NCBI GenBank assembly: GCA_025450355.1
Contig: JANWHR010000249.1
Location: 1 to 8,697, forward strand
Length of the DNA: 8,697 nt
From: Micropepsaceae bacterium
GTDB lineage: Bacteria; Pseudomonadota; Alphaproteobacteria; Micropepsales; Micropepsaceae
Reading direction: 5' to 3'
The position numbers and the translations under genes are program-made. This document shows, piece after piece, positions 1-6,476 of this stretch. Numbering within the stretch: position 1 is the stretch's first letter; the number at the start of each line of letters is the position of its first letter. The notes beneath the pieces are model-generated. The model saw only the letters and a list, made by a program, of their open reading frames with translations. It searched no databases and was not told the origin of the DNA.

Positions 1-1302
1 AAAGGCCGCAACCACCACACCGCAGATTATCCAATTGTGTAAATGCGCGACCAGCAACATGCTGTTGTGGAGCAGAAAATCGGCCGGCGGCACCGCGAGA
101 AGAACGCCGGTCATTCCGCCAATGATGAAGGTCACCATAAAGCCCAGCGACCACAGCATTGGCGTCGTGAAACGGATTCGCCCCCCATACATGGTGAACA
201 GCCAATTGTAGATTTTCACTCCGGTTCCGACGGCGATAATGGTCGTGGCAATCCCGAAGGCGGAGTTGACATCGCCACCCGCGCCCATGGTGAAGAAATG
301 GTGCAGCCACACCAGGAATGAGACGAGGCAAATCACCAGCGTCGCGGCCACCATCGAGCGGTAGCCGAACAGGGCTTTTGCAGAAAAGGTTGGGATGATT
401 TCCGAATAAATGCCGAAGGCAGGAAGCACCAGAATGTAAACCTCCGGATGTCCCCAGGCCCAGATCAGATTGATGAACATCATGGCGTTCCCGCCCGCCG
501 CGATCGTGAAGAAATGAAAACCCAGATAGCGATCCAGAATCAGCATCGCGAGCGTCGCGGTGAGCACCGGGAATGCCGCAACGATGAGCAGGCAGGTGGC
601 AAGCGCGGTCCAGCAGAACATTGACATCCGCATGTAGGTCATGCCGGGAGCGCGCGTCTTCAGGATTGTGGTGACGAAGTTTATGCCGGTGAGCAGCGTA
701 CCGACGCCGGAAATCTGCACCGCCCAGAGGTAATAATCGACACCGACGCCGGGCGAATAGCGCAGCTCGCTCAACGGTGGATAGGGCAGCCAGCCGGTGC
801 GCGCGAATTCGCCGATCACCAGCGACAGGTTAATCAGCAGCGCACCGGTCGCCGTCAACCAGAAACTCACCGAATTCAGGGTGGGAAACGCAACATCGCG
901 TATGCCCAGCTGCAGCGGCACGACGAAATTGATCAGGCCAATGATGAACGGCATCGCGCCGAACAAAATCATGATCGTGCCGTGTGCGGAGAAAACCTGG
1001 TCGTAATGTTCCGGCGGCAGGAACCCCGGCGCGTTGAACGCCAGCGCCTGTTGCGAGCGCATCATCAGCGCGTCGATAAACCCGCGCAGCAACATCAGCA
1101 GGCCGAGAAAACAATACATCACGCCGATGCGCTTGTGATCGACGCTGGTGATCCATTCCCGCCACAGGTACGGCAGATGGCCTGCCGCGACGATCCAGAT
1201 GAGGACGGCGAGCACAATTGCGATCACGGTCGTCCCGGCGGCGAGCGGGATCGGCTGGTCGAACGGGATTGCCTGCCAGGTGAGTTTGCCGAAGAAGCTC
1301 AT
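1..1302 (-). CDS. cyoB: Cytochrome bo3-type ubiquinol oxidase subunit I, C-terminus cut by the left window edge
   Basis: This is the catalytic subunit of a haem-copper quinol oxidase in the inner membrane. It oxidises ubiquinol, reduces O2 to water and pumps protons. The 434 residues present read without a stop and align by eye along their length with E. coli CyoB (about 660 residues), so roughly two thirds is here. Visible haem and copper ligands are His107 and His422 (low-spin haem), His420 (high-spin haem) and the CuB ligands His285, His334 and His335, with Tyr289 in the HPEVY motif. Proton-path residues Asp136, Glu287 and Lys363 are present. The quinol-site set Arg73, Asp77, His99 and Gln102 is intact, which favours a quinol oxidase over a cytochrome c oxidase. 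The start ATG (1302-1300) overlaps the cyoA stop as ATGA, implying translational coupling. The rest of the operon, expected to include cyoC and cyoD, would lie to the left. Confidence 0.96.
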   Translation of the reverse strand, partial: MSFFGKLTWQAIPFDQPIPLAAGTTVIAIVLAVLIWIVAAGHLPYLWREWITSVDHKRIGVMYCFLGLLMLLRGFIDALMMRSQQALAFNAPGFLPPEHYDQVFSAHGTIMILFGAMPFIIGLINFVVPLQLGIRDVAFPTLNSVSFWLTATGALLINLSLVIGEFARTGWLPYPPLSELRYSPGVGVDYYLWAVQISGVGTLLTGINFVTTILKTRAPGMTYMRMSMFCWTALATCLLIVAAFPVLTATLAMLILDRYLGFHFFTIAAGGNAMMFINLIWAWGHPEVYILVLPAFGIYSEIIPTFSAKALFGYRSMVAATLVICLVSFLVWLHHFFTMGAGGDVNSAFGIATTIIAVGTGVKIYNWLFTMYGGRIRFTTPMLWSLGFMVTFIIGGMTGVLLAVPPADFLLHNSMLLVAHLHNWIICGVVVAAF

Positions 1303-2204
1303 TTGCCGCCAAAAGCCCGGACGGTGGGGTTGGGGCCGCCCGGTCCCTCGCCGGGCGGAAATTGCAGCCGCGTGATGCGGTCAAACAGCCCTGCCGCAAC
1401 GCTGCGGTAGGTGTAGGGCCGGACATTCTGTGATTGCCGCAACAGGCCGCGATAGGCAGCATCGTTGAGAGCCGGTCCGGTGCTGCGCGCGGTCGCGATC
1501 CATTCCGCGAATTGCCCTGCGGTCAGCGATACCAGGCTGAACATCATGCCGGGGAAGCCGTCGCCGCTGAACTGCGCCGAGAGGCCAAGGTAGCTGCCTG
1601 GCTTGTCCGCCTGCAGGTTCAGCTGCGTCACCATGCCGTTCATGGCATAGATTTGGCTGCCTAGCCTGGGAACAAAGAACACGTTGAAAACCGTGGCTGA
1701 GGTGATCGCGAAATGGACTGGTACGCCGACGGGAACGATCAGTGCGTTGACGCTCGCCACACCCTGCTTTGGATAGATGAACAGCCATTTCCAATCCAGC
1801 GCGACCACCTGCACATCGAGCGGCGCCACGGTTGAGGACAGCGGCCGTGAAGGATCGAGATCGTGCGACGATTGCCAGATCAGTCCGCCCAGAAACAGGA
1901 TCACCAGCGTCGGAATTGACCAGACGATCAGTTCCAGTTTTCCGGAGTACGCCCAATCGGGCGTATAGATCGCGCGGCTGTTCGAGCCCCGGAACCACCA
2001 GGCAAAACCGATGATTGCGATCATGGTGGGGATGACGATCGCCAGCATGATGGCCAGCGCATCGAACAGGATCAGCCGTTCCGAGGCCCCGACCGGACCC
2101 ACGGGCGCGAGAATTGATTCGGCGCGGGCGGTGAGGGGGGCGGTTGCCATCAAAAGCAGCGATAACGCGCCCCAGCAGCGGCGCCGAGCAATGGAACTTG
2201 CCAT
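1299..2204 (-). CDS. cyoA: Cytochrome bo3-type ubiquinol oxidase subunit II
   Basis: Subunit II of the quinol oxidase, 301 residues, with a periplasmic cupredoxin-like domain held by two membrane helices (about residues 44-70 and 91-111). The family signature FVPRLGSQIYAMNGM (177-191) and the DWKWLFIYP segment (137-145) match E. coli CyoA. The Cys and His ligands that bind CuA in cytochrome c oxidase subunit II are absent: the corresponding loop reads SAQFSGDGFPGMMF. This fits a quinol oxidase. The N-terminus looks like a signal sequence (RRR, hydrophobic run, then TARA before Glu29). Unlike E. coli CyoA there is no lipobox cysteine after the hydrophobic run; the only Cys in this region is Cys10. 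The C-terminus is Pro/Gly-rich. I see no good Shine-Dalgarno before the ATG at 2204 and no better in-frame start, so the exact start is slightly uncertain. It lies 75 nt downstream of the DUF202 gene and overlaps cyoB by 4 nt. Confidence 0.95.
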   Translation of the reverse strand: MASSIARRRCWGALSLLLMATAPLTARAESILAPVGPVGASERLILFDALAIMLAIVIPTMIAIIGFAWWFRGSNSRAIYTPDWAYSGKLELIVWSIPTLVILFLGGLIWQSSHDLDPSRPLSSTVAPLDVQVVALDWKWLFIYPKQGVASVNALIVPVGVPVHFAITSATVFNVFFVPRLGSQIYAMNGMVTQLNLQADKPGSYLGLSAQFSGDGFPGMMFSLVSLTAGQFAEWIATARSTGPALNDAAYRGLLRQSQNVRPYTYRSVAAGLFDRITRLQFPPGEGPGGPNPTVRAFGGK

Positions 2205-2279
2205 AAGGAATGGGCCAGACAGGCGATGTGCGGGGAACGCCGTGCGTTGGCGTTCGTTCCGGCTGCCATTTCCGCGGCG

Positions 2280-2660
2280 TCAGGTTTGCGACGCAACCGC
2301 GTGATAAAGATAGAAGAACAGCGCGATGCCGAGCAGCGCCAGCAGCGCGCAAGCGCCATGTCGAGGCGTGAACCGGTTCCGGCGATGACCTGTTCCCGGT
2401 CGATTTCGCGCGGTCTTCACGAAACGCAACGCAGACAGGACAACCATCACGACGCCGGCAACAATCAGAATGAGGCCGGCGATCGGGCCGAGTTCCGAAG
2501 GATGGATCGGTCCGGGTCCATTCGTGCGAACGGCGAAATCGAGAAACAAGTCAAAGCGTTCAATCAGGAAGCCAAAGGCGGTGAGGGCAATCGAGGTGCG
2601 CACCCAGGCGAGAAAGGTGCGCTCATTGGCAGCGTGATCGCTGTAGTTCCTGATGCTCAC
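2280..2660 (-). CDS. Small DUF202/YidH-family inner-membrane protein
   Basis: A 126-residue membrane protein. The N-terminal segment DHAANERTFLAWVRTSIAL (8-26) is the hallmark of the DUF202 family, to which E. coli YidH (about 115 residues) belongs. The biochemical function of the family is not established. Three hydrophobic segments are visible, at about 17-35, 58-79 and 103-120, with a basic stretch (about 81-100) between the second and third. I chose the GTG at 2660-2658 because a GAGGAG ribosome binding site sits 7 nt upstream and the conserved domain starts a few residues later. An ATG at 2753 is in frame but would add 31 residues with no family resemblance and run through the divergent promoter region. 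It is the first gene of the leftward run and precedes cyoA by 75 nt, so co-transcription with the quinol oxidase is likely. Confidence 0.85.
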   Translation of the reverse strand: MSIRNYSDHAANERTFLAWVRTSIALTAFGFLIERFDLFLDFAVRTNGPGPIHPSELGPIAGLILIVAGVVMVVLSALRFVKTARNRPGTGHRRNRFTPRHGACALLALLGIALFFYLYHAVASQT

Positions 2661-2667
2661 TGGCTCG

Positions 2668-2673
2668 CTCCTC
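2668..2673 (-). promoter_or_regulatory. Ribosome binding site that fixes the GTG start of the DUF202 gene
   Basis: On the minus strand the sequence reads GAGGAG, 7 nt before the GTG at 2660. This strong Shine-Dalgarno match decides for the GTG over the upstream ATG at 2753. Confidence 0.75.
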
Positions 2674-2754
2674 GACCGAACTCCGCATTGCGCGCGGGTT
2701 CCCTCAATCGCATTGTGATAGAGTTGGTTCCATTCCGCATTCTGCGACGTCACC

Positions 2755-2760
2755 GGGAGG
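2755..2760 (+). promoter_or_regulatory. Ribosome binding site of the exported metallo-hydrolase
   Basis: GGGAGG lies 5 nt before the ATG at 2766. It supports that start over any of the upstream in-frame ATGs as far as 2226, which would run antisense through the DUF202 gene. Confidence 0.75.
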
Positions 2761-2765
2761 GGTTC

Positions 2766-3662
2766 ATGTTTCGCGCGATGATTACGGTTCTGGCGTTTGT
2801 CTTCACGGCATCATCGGCCTGGGCGCAGAGCTGCACCGGCAATCCCGTTGCGGTACAGGTGCTCGGTTCTGGTGCACCGGGCTTCGTGCGCGACCGCGCA
2901 AATACGAGCTATCTGCTGTGGGTCGGCAACCAGGCAAAGATTTTGCTGGACGCGGGCGGCGGCGCCTATGTCCGCTTCGGACAGTCCGGCGCGAAGTTCA
3001 GCGACCTGTCCATGATCCTCGTCAGCCATCTTCATCCGGACCATGTTTCGGACCTGCCGGGCGTGCTCTGGTCGGGACGCAACCAGCGGCAAGACACGTT
3101 GCCGATCGTGGGTCCATCGGGCGATGAAGCGGCGCCGAGTTTCTCCGTGTTCCTGGACCGGTTATTCGATCCACGAAACGGGGCGTTCGAGGTGCTAAGC
3201 TCGGTGATGCCCAATTCGAAAGCGCCCGGCGTCAAATTGCAGCCAAGCGTCATCGACGTGACGCGGCCCGAACCGGCCACGGTCTTCGACCGCGACGGGA
3301 TCAGGGTCACTGCTCTGGGCATTCCGCATGGCAACCTGCCCACGCTCGCCTATCGCGTGGAAACCCAGGGCAAAACCGTGGTTTTCAGTTCGGATCAGAA
3401 CGGGACCAATCCGCACTTTGCGGACTTTGCCAGAGGTGCCAATCTGCTGATTCTGCATCTGGCGATCGGCGTGGGCGCAAAAAATCCCAATCAGGCGCTG
3501 CCGGCGGTCGTCGGGCAAATGGCGCAAAGTGCAAAACCCGGCCGGGTGATCCTCAGCCACATCGCAAATTTCGATCTCGACGCCGCTGTCGCGGAGGTCA
3601 AACAAAACTACAGTGGTCCGCTGACGGTGGCCGCCGATCTGCAATGCACCCAGGCTCCCTGA
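2766..3662 (+). CDS. Exported metallo-beta-lactamase-fold hydrolase, RNase Z-like subgroup
   Basis: A 298-residue protein with a Sec signal peptide (MFRAMITVLAFVFTASSAWA, likely cut after Ala20), so it probably acts in the periplasm. The metallo-beta-lactamase metal motif HLHPDH is at 88-93 (His88, His90, Asp92, His93). Further candidate metal or active-site residues are His188 in IPHGN, Asp210 in FSSDQNG and His265 in LSHIANFD. The order of motifs, with a HG..PTLAYRVE segment, a VVFSSD strand and an LLILHLAI segment, resembles the tRNase Z/arylsulfatase-like branch (Lactamase_B_2) rather than true beta-lactamases. An exported protein is unlikely to process tRNA, so the substrate is open; such proteins are usually annotated only as MBL-fold hydrolases. 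The start is fixed by the signal peptide and a GGGAGG site. It is divergent from the DUF202-cyo run and 121 nt upstream of the next gene. Confidence 0.88.
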   Translation: MFRAMITVLAFVFTASSAWAQSCTGNPVAVQVLGSGAPGFVRDRANTSYLLWVGNQAKILLDAGGGAYVRFGQSGAKFSDLSMILVSHLHPDHVSDLPGVLWSGRNQRQDTLPIVGPSGDEAAPSFSVFLDRLFDPRNGAFEVLSSVMPNSKAPGVKLQPSVIDVTRPEPATVFDRDGIRVTALGIPHGNLPTLAYRVETQGKTVVFSSDQNGTNPHFADFARGANLLILHLAIGVGAKNPNQALPAVVGQMAQSAKPGRVILSHIANFDLDAAVAEVKQNYSGPLTVAADLQCTQAP

Positions 3663-3680
3663 GCAAAGCAATGGCCACGC

Positions 3681-3709
3681 TTAAGTTAAATACCTGATTT
3701 AATTGTAAT
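3681..3709 (+). promoter_or_regulatory. Possible promoter of the 440-residue exported protein gene, with an internal palindrome
   Basis: An AT-rich block stands out in the gap after the metallo-hydrolase gene. TTAAGT (3681-3686, a poor -35) and TGTAAT (3704-3709, five of six matches to TATAAT) are 17 nt apart. The spacer is almost filled by the inverted repeat TTAAAT-acctg-ATTTAA (3686-3702), which could be an operator. Transcription would start near 3716, leaving a leader of about 68 nt. AT-rich palindromes also arise by chance, so this is tentative. Confidence 0.35.
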
Positions 3710-3750
3710 TTTCATGTTGTTCCGATAGCGGAGGAAGGCCGAGTTCGATA

Positions 3751-3778
3751 AAACCCACTCCGTTCGTTCGAGGGGTTT
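3751..3778 (+). promoter_or_regulatory. Leader hairpin that pairs with the ribosome binding site of the next gene
   Basis: AAACCC (3751-3756) and CTC (3758-3760) can pair with GAG (3770-3772) and GGGTTT (3773-3778). This gives a nine-pair stem with one bulged A (3757) and a 9-nt loop (CGTTCGTTC). The right arm contains GAGGGG (3770-3775), the apparent Shine-Dalgarno, 8 nt before the ATG at 3784. Folding would hide it from the ribosome, which suggests translational control. The pairing is seen; the function is inferred. No U-tract follows, so it is not a terminator. Confidence 0.4.
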
Positions 3779-3783
3779 GTCTC

Positions 3784-5106
3784 ATGCGCCTGTCGTTTGC
3801 CTTTGGAATCGCCCTGTCAATCGGAACGGTGGCGGTTGTGTCCACCGCAAATGCGCAAACCACTCCATGGCGAATTACAAAGACCGAATGGACTGCGGCC
3901 GACGAGAAGGGCTTCGGCGACTTCGTGGCGGAGATCGCCAGAAGCGGCTGTACCAATACCGTCCGCTGCATGCGCAGTGCGGCAAATCTCTACCACGAGA
4001 GCGATCCGGCAGCGTTTGAATTCCACGCCGATTGCGCGAAGTGGGTGTACATGCTGCGCGCCTATTACGCCGCGAAGCATGGTCTGCCATTTTCCTATGT
4101 CAGTCATATTGCGGGAACCGGCGATGACCTGCGATTCACCAAAACATCCAACCGCGCCCTTGCGCGCCGCGACATCATTGATACCGGCAACGGCATTGCC
4201 ACCGTTCCGGTTTTGAAAGCGCTCCACGATCAGGTTTGGACCGCGACCTATCGGATGAATCCCGCCGCCGAAATGCCGGTGGAGCAGGATTTTTATTCGC
4301 CGAAAATCCAGCCCGGTTCGATCCGGCCCGGGACCGCGATCTATGACATCAACGGGCATGTCGGGCTGGTTTATGACGTCACGGAGGATGGGCGGATTCT
4401 GTATATGGACGCCTATCCCGACGAGCACGTCTCGCGCAGCCAATATGGCCTTCAATTCGGGCAAAGTACGGCGGAACTGGGCGGTGGTTTCAAGAATTTC
4501 AGGCCGCTGAAACTGGTGGGCGCGACGCGCACGGCGGACGGCAATTACATCGGAGGAACGATGGTGCTCGCCGCCAATGCGGAAATCCCGGACTATTCCC
4601 TGGAACAATACACGGGCAATGTGCAAAACGCACATGCCAACGGCCCGGGCGCGCAGTTCCGCTACAAGGGTGTGGGGCTTGGCCTGTTCGAATATGCCCG
4701 CGCGTCCATGTCCAACGGCGGTTTCAAATTCAACCCCGTGTATGAGATGAAAGCCTCTCTGGTATCGCTGTGCAATGACGCCAGGGATGCGCGGCCGGAG
4801 TCGTTGGCGCATATGCAGGGCACACTGGCGGGACTTCGCCGCGATCTGTCTGAGATGATCGCGCTGTGGGAAAAGCGCGACCTGCGGATTGTCTATGACG
4901 GCCGTTCCCTCAAAGAAACACTGGGCGGAATCTATGCGGACGGCGTCAGGGCCTGCACGATGGACATCGCCGACGGGCAGGGCAGGGCAATCCTGACCAG
5001 CCTGGATCAGGTCGCAACACGCAGCCCCGAGACCGATGTGCGTGCCCTGATCGCCTCAATGAGCGATATGGCGCCATTCGCCGGCATGCGTCCGGTGGGC
5101 TATTGA
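3784..5106 (+). CDS. Exported protein, putative NlpC/P60- or papain-like cysteine hydrolase
   Basis: A 440-residue protein with a clear Sec signal peptide (cut likely after ANA at 22-24), so periplasmic or secreted. I do not recognise a named family. What suggests a cysteine hydrolase is a Cys at the start of an amphipathic helix (Cys84 in HADCAKWVYMLRAYY) followed by a strand-turn-strand segment with a lone His (His192 in NGHVGLVYDV, 190-199) and an acidic residue in the next strand (Asp209 in LYMDAYPD). That Cys/His/polar order, with the PGTAIYD lead-in at 182-188, is typical of NlpC/P60-type peptidoglycan or amide hydrolases. The C-terminal half (about 290-440) is largely helical-looking and unassigned. 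Cys56 and Cys62 could form a disulphide, as could Cys330 and Cys391. The ATG was chosen for its signal peptide and a GAGGGG site 8 nt upstream, which lies in a predicted hairpin. The next gene starts 84 nt downstream. The hydrolase call is inference. Confidence 0.6.
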   Translation: MRLSFAFGIALSIGTVAVVSTANAQTTPWRITKTEWTAADEKGFGDFVAEIARSGCTNTVRCMRSAANLYHESDPAAFEFHADCAKWVYMLRAYYAAKHGLPFSYVSHIAGTGDDLRFTKTSNRALARRDIIDTGNGIATVPVLKALHDQVWTATYRMNPAAEMPVEQDFYSPKIQPGSIRPGTAIYDINGHVGLVYDVTEDGRILYMDAYPDEHVSRSQYGLQFGQSTAELGGGFKNFRPLKLVGATRTADGNYIGGTMVLAANAEIPDYSLEQYTGNVQNAHANGPGAQFRYKGVGLGLFEYARASMSNGGFKFNPVYEMKASLVSLCNDARDARPESLAHMQGTLAGLRRDLSEMIALWEKRDLRIVYDGRSLKETLGGIYADGVRACTMDIADGQGRAILTSLDQVATRSPETDVRALIASMSDMAPFAGMRPVGY

Positions 5107-5180
5107 ATTTCGGCCGGGCATCACCTGCAGTAATGGTTTTTCCGGAGCGTTCCTGCGGTTAGTATGGCCTCTGAACAGGC

Positions 5181-5186
5181 GGGAGG
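5181..5186 (+). promoter_or_regulatory. Ribosome binding site that fixes the start of paralogue A
   Basis: GGGAGG lies 4 nt before the ATG at 5191. The in-frame ATG at 5164 has no Shine-Dalgarno and would add nine polar residues in front of the signal peptide. Confidence 0.65.
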
Positions 5187-5190
5187 CGCC

Positions 5191-6051
5191 ATGTCCGGAA
5201 TATGGCTCAGAACAGGCAGCGGAATTGCGGCCGGAGTGCTTGCGGGGCTGTTCGCCGCAGCGGCACTCGCGGCACCGGATTTCTCGCCCACGGGTGATAC
5301 CGGCTGGATTTCCTTTGGTCCGCAATACATCCCGATCCCCGGCAGACCGCATCCCGTCAGCGCCGATCCGGCGCACCCGTTTGTCCCCAATGCGGTTGAG
5401 ATTCTGAGCGGCCAGCCGAACGCGAAAGTATCGGAAAGTTCCACTTTTCCGGTCTCCGACACGACCAATCCGATTCTTCAACCCTGGGCGCGCGAACGTT
5501 TGGCATACTGGAACCAGCGGGTCCTTTCCGGCCATCCGTTTTATTCCGAACATTCCAACTGCTGGCCCATGGGCGTTCCGGCATTTCTGCTGTATCCGGT
5601 CGCGCCCGTCCATTTCATCCAGAGTGCGACGGAAGTTACGATCATCTGGCAGGGCGATCACATGGTGCGGCATGTGTATCTCGGCGTACCGCACGCAACC
5701 CATGCCAAACCATCCTGGTATGGCGATTCCATCGGTCATTATGAGGGCGACACGCTGGTCGTGGACACGATCGGCCTCACGCCGCGCAGCTATGTCGATG
5801 AGTTCAGGACTCCGCATACGGAACAGATGCACGTCACCGAACGGTTTCACATGATCGACGGCGGCAGGACCATGCAGGTCGATCTGCACGTCGAGGATCC
5901 GGGCACGTTCACGACGGCATGGGACGCGATGCAGCGCTACCGCCGCGTGTCGCCCGGCCCGTTGCAGGAGCAGACATGTTCGGAGAACAATGCGAATTAT
6001 TTCAACGAACCATACGACCCGATGCCCGTGGCCAACCGGCCAGATTTTTGA
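5191..6051 (+). CDS. Exported protein of unknown function, paralogue A of a four-member array
   Basis: A 286-residue protein with a signal peptide (hydrophobic run about 11-26, cleavage likely after ALA before Ala28). It belongs to a soil-bacterial exported family that I recognise by sequence style but cannot name. Conserved blocks shared with B and C are NPIL (93-96), a CWPMGVP block with Cys124, VRHVYL (159-164), PSWYGDS (174-180), GHYEGDTLVVDT (182-193), TPHT (207-210), HVTER (214-218), VEDPGTF (234-240) and CSENN with Cys263. The mature chain has only two cysteines, so a Cys124-Cys263 disulphide is plausible in the periplasm. The chain ends in RPDF. No known catalytic motif was found, although the conserved His, Asp and Glu residues could bind a ligand or metal. 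The gene is the first of a tight operon: the cupin gene follows after 16 nt. An in-frame ATG at 5164 is less likely as the start. Confidence 0.85.
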   Translation: MSGIWLRTGSGIAAGVLAGLFAAAALAAPDFSPTGDTGWISFGPQYIPIPGRPHPVSADPAHPFVPNAVEILSGQPNAKVSESSTFPVSDTTNPILQPWARERLAYWNQRVLSGHPFYSEHSNCWPMGVPAFLLYPVAPVHFIQSATEVTIIWQGDHMVRHVYLGVPHATHAKPSWYGDSIGHYEGDTLVVDTIGLTPRSYVDEFRTPHTEQMHVTERFHMIDGGRTMQVDLHVEDPGTFTTAWDAMQRYRRVSPGPLQEQTCSENNANYFNEPYDPMPVANRPDF

Positions 6052-6067
6052 ACCAGAGGAAACAGCC

Positions 6068-6460
6068 ATGAAACTCGCCGCCTTTGCCGTCATTTCAGCC
6101 TTCGCCATCGTTCTCGCCGCACCGGCGCAATCGCAGGATTCACCACAGCGCAAAGAGCTGAAGCGGGTCGATCTGTCGGGCGCGCCGGGCATGGAGGTCA
6201 TCAGCTCCATCAGCGAATACAAACCGGGCGAGATATTGGCGCGGCACATCCACCACGGCGTGGAGGCGGGCTATGTGGTCAAGGGCGCGATGATTCAGAA
6301 CCCGGGTCAGGCGCCGGCGATGCTGCCGACGGGCGCGCCGATCCTGAATCTCCGCGACGTGCCGCACGGCGGGTTCAAGGTGGTTGGACCGGGTTCGCTG
6401 ATCCTGTTTACCGTGCATACCGTGGACAAAGGCAAGCCGCTTTATGATTGGGTGAAATAG
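6068..6460 (+). CDS. Small exported cupin-domain protein
   Basis: A 130-residue protein with a signal peptide (hydrophobic about 4-18, likely cut near Ala20). The rest is a single cupin barrel. The first cupin motif, G(X)5HXH(X)3E(X)6G, is matched exactly at 54-73: Gly54, His60, His62, Glu66, Gly73. The second motif is looser but keeps a His (His100 in DVPHGG). These four side chains are the usual set for one divalent metal. Small cupins may be enzymes (dioxygenases, isomerases) or ligand-binding proteins, and the substrate cannot be read here. Export with a signal peptide is less common for cupins and suggests a periplasmic role. An AGAGGA site stands 7 nt before the ATG. The gene lies 16 nt after paralogue A and 16 nt before paralogue B, so it is almost certainly in the same transcript. 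Confidence 0.9.
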   Translation: MKLAAFAVISAFAIVLAAPAQSQDSPQRKELKRVDLSGAPGMEVISSISEYKPGEILARHIHHGVEAGYVVKGAMIQNPGQAPAMLPTGAPILNLRDVPHGGFKVVGPGSLILFTVHTVDKGKPLYDWVK

Positions 6461-6476
6461 GCTTCGGGGAACTGCA

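Larger units (their letters stand above)
2661..2765. promoter_or_regulatory. Divergent intergenic region between the DUF202-cyo run and the metallo-hydrolase gene
   Basis: These 105 nt separate two divergent starts (GTG at 2660, minus strand; ATG at 2766, plus strand), so both promoters should lie here or just inside the neighbouring genes. Both ribosome binding sites are clear. I could not pick convincing -35/-10 pairs: the best plus-strand candidate, TTGCGC at 2688 with an ill-defined AT-rich stretch near 2711-2720, is weak. No clear operator palindrome was seen. Confidence 0.4.

Noticed and set aside
1..2204. Assignment as aa3-type cytochrome c oxidase (ctaC/ctaD)
   Set aside because: CuA ligands are missing in subunit II, quinol-site residues are present in subunit I, and the sequences follow E. 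coli CyoA and CyoB closely.
2661..2753. N-terminal extension of the DUF202 protein to an ATG at 2753
   Set aside because: It has no ribosome binding site and no family resemblance, and it fills the divergent promoter region; the GTG at 2660 has a strong site.
2226..2765. In-frame extension of the metallo-hydrolase on the plus strand, giving a 478-residue product
   Set aside because: The extension runs antisense through the DUF202 gene, is low in hydrophobic residues, and would bury the clear signal peptide and ribosome binding site at 2755-2766.
3817..4812. A 331-codon open frame on the minus strand opposite the 440-residue protein
   Set aside because: No signal, domain or ribosome binding site; the plus-strand gene explains the region.
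5103..5134. Possible promoter for paralogue A (TTGAAT followed by AGTAAT or TGCAGT)
   Set aside because: Spacing or match is poor in each combination; read-through from the upstream gene is equally likely.
5164..5190. Earlier ATG start for paralogue A
   Set aside because: It has no Shine-Dalgarno, whereas the ATG at 5191 has GGGAGG just before it and starts a normal signal peptide.
5056..6249. A 397-codon open frame on the minus strand opposite paralogue A
   Set aside because: Its composition (many His, Arg, Cys) and its exact opposition to a conserved gene mark it as a shadow of GC-rich codon use.
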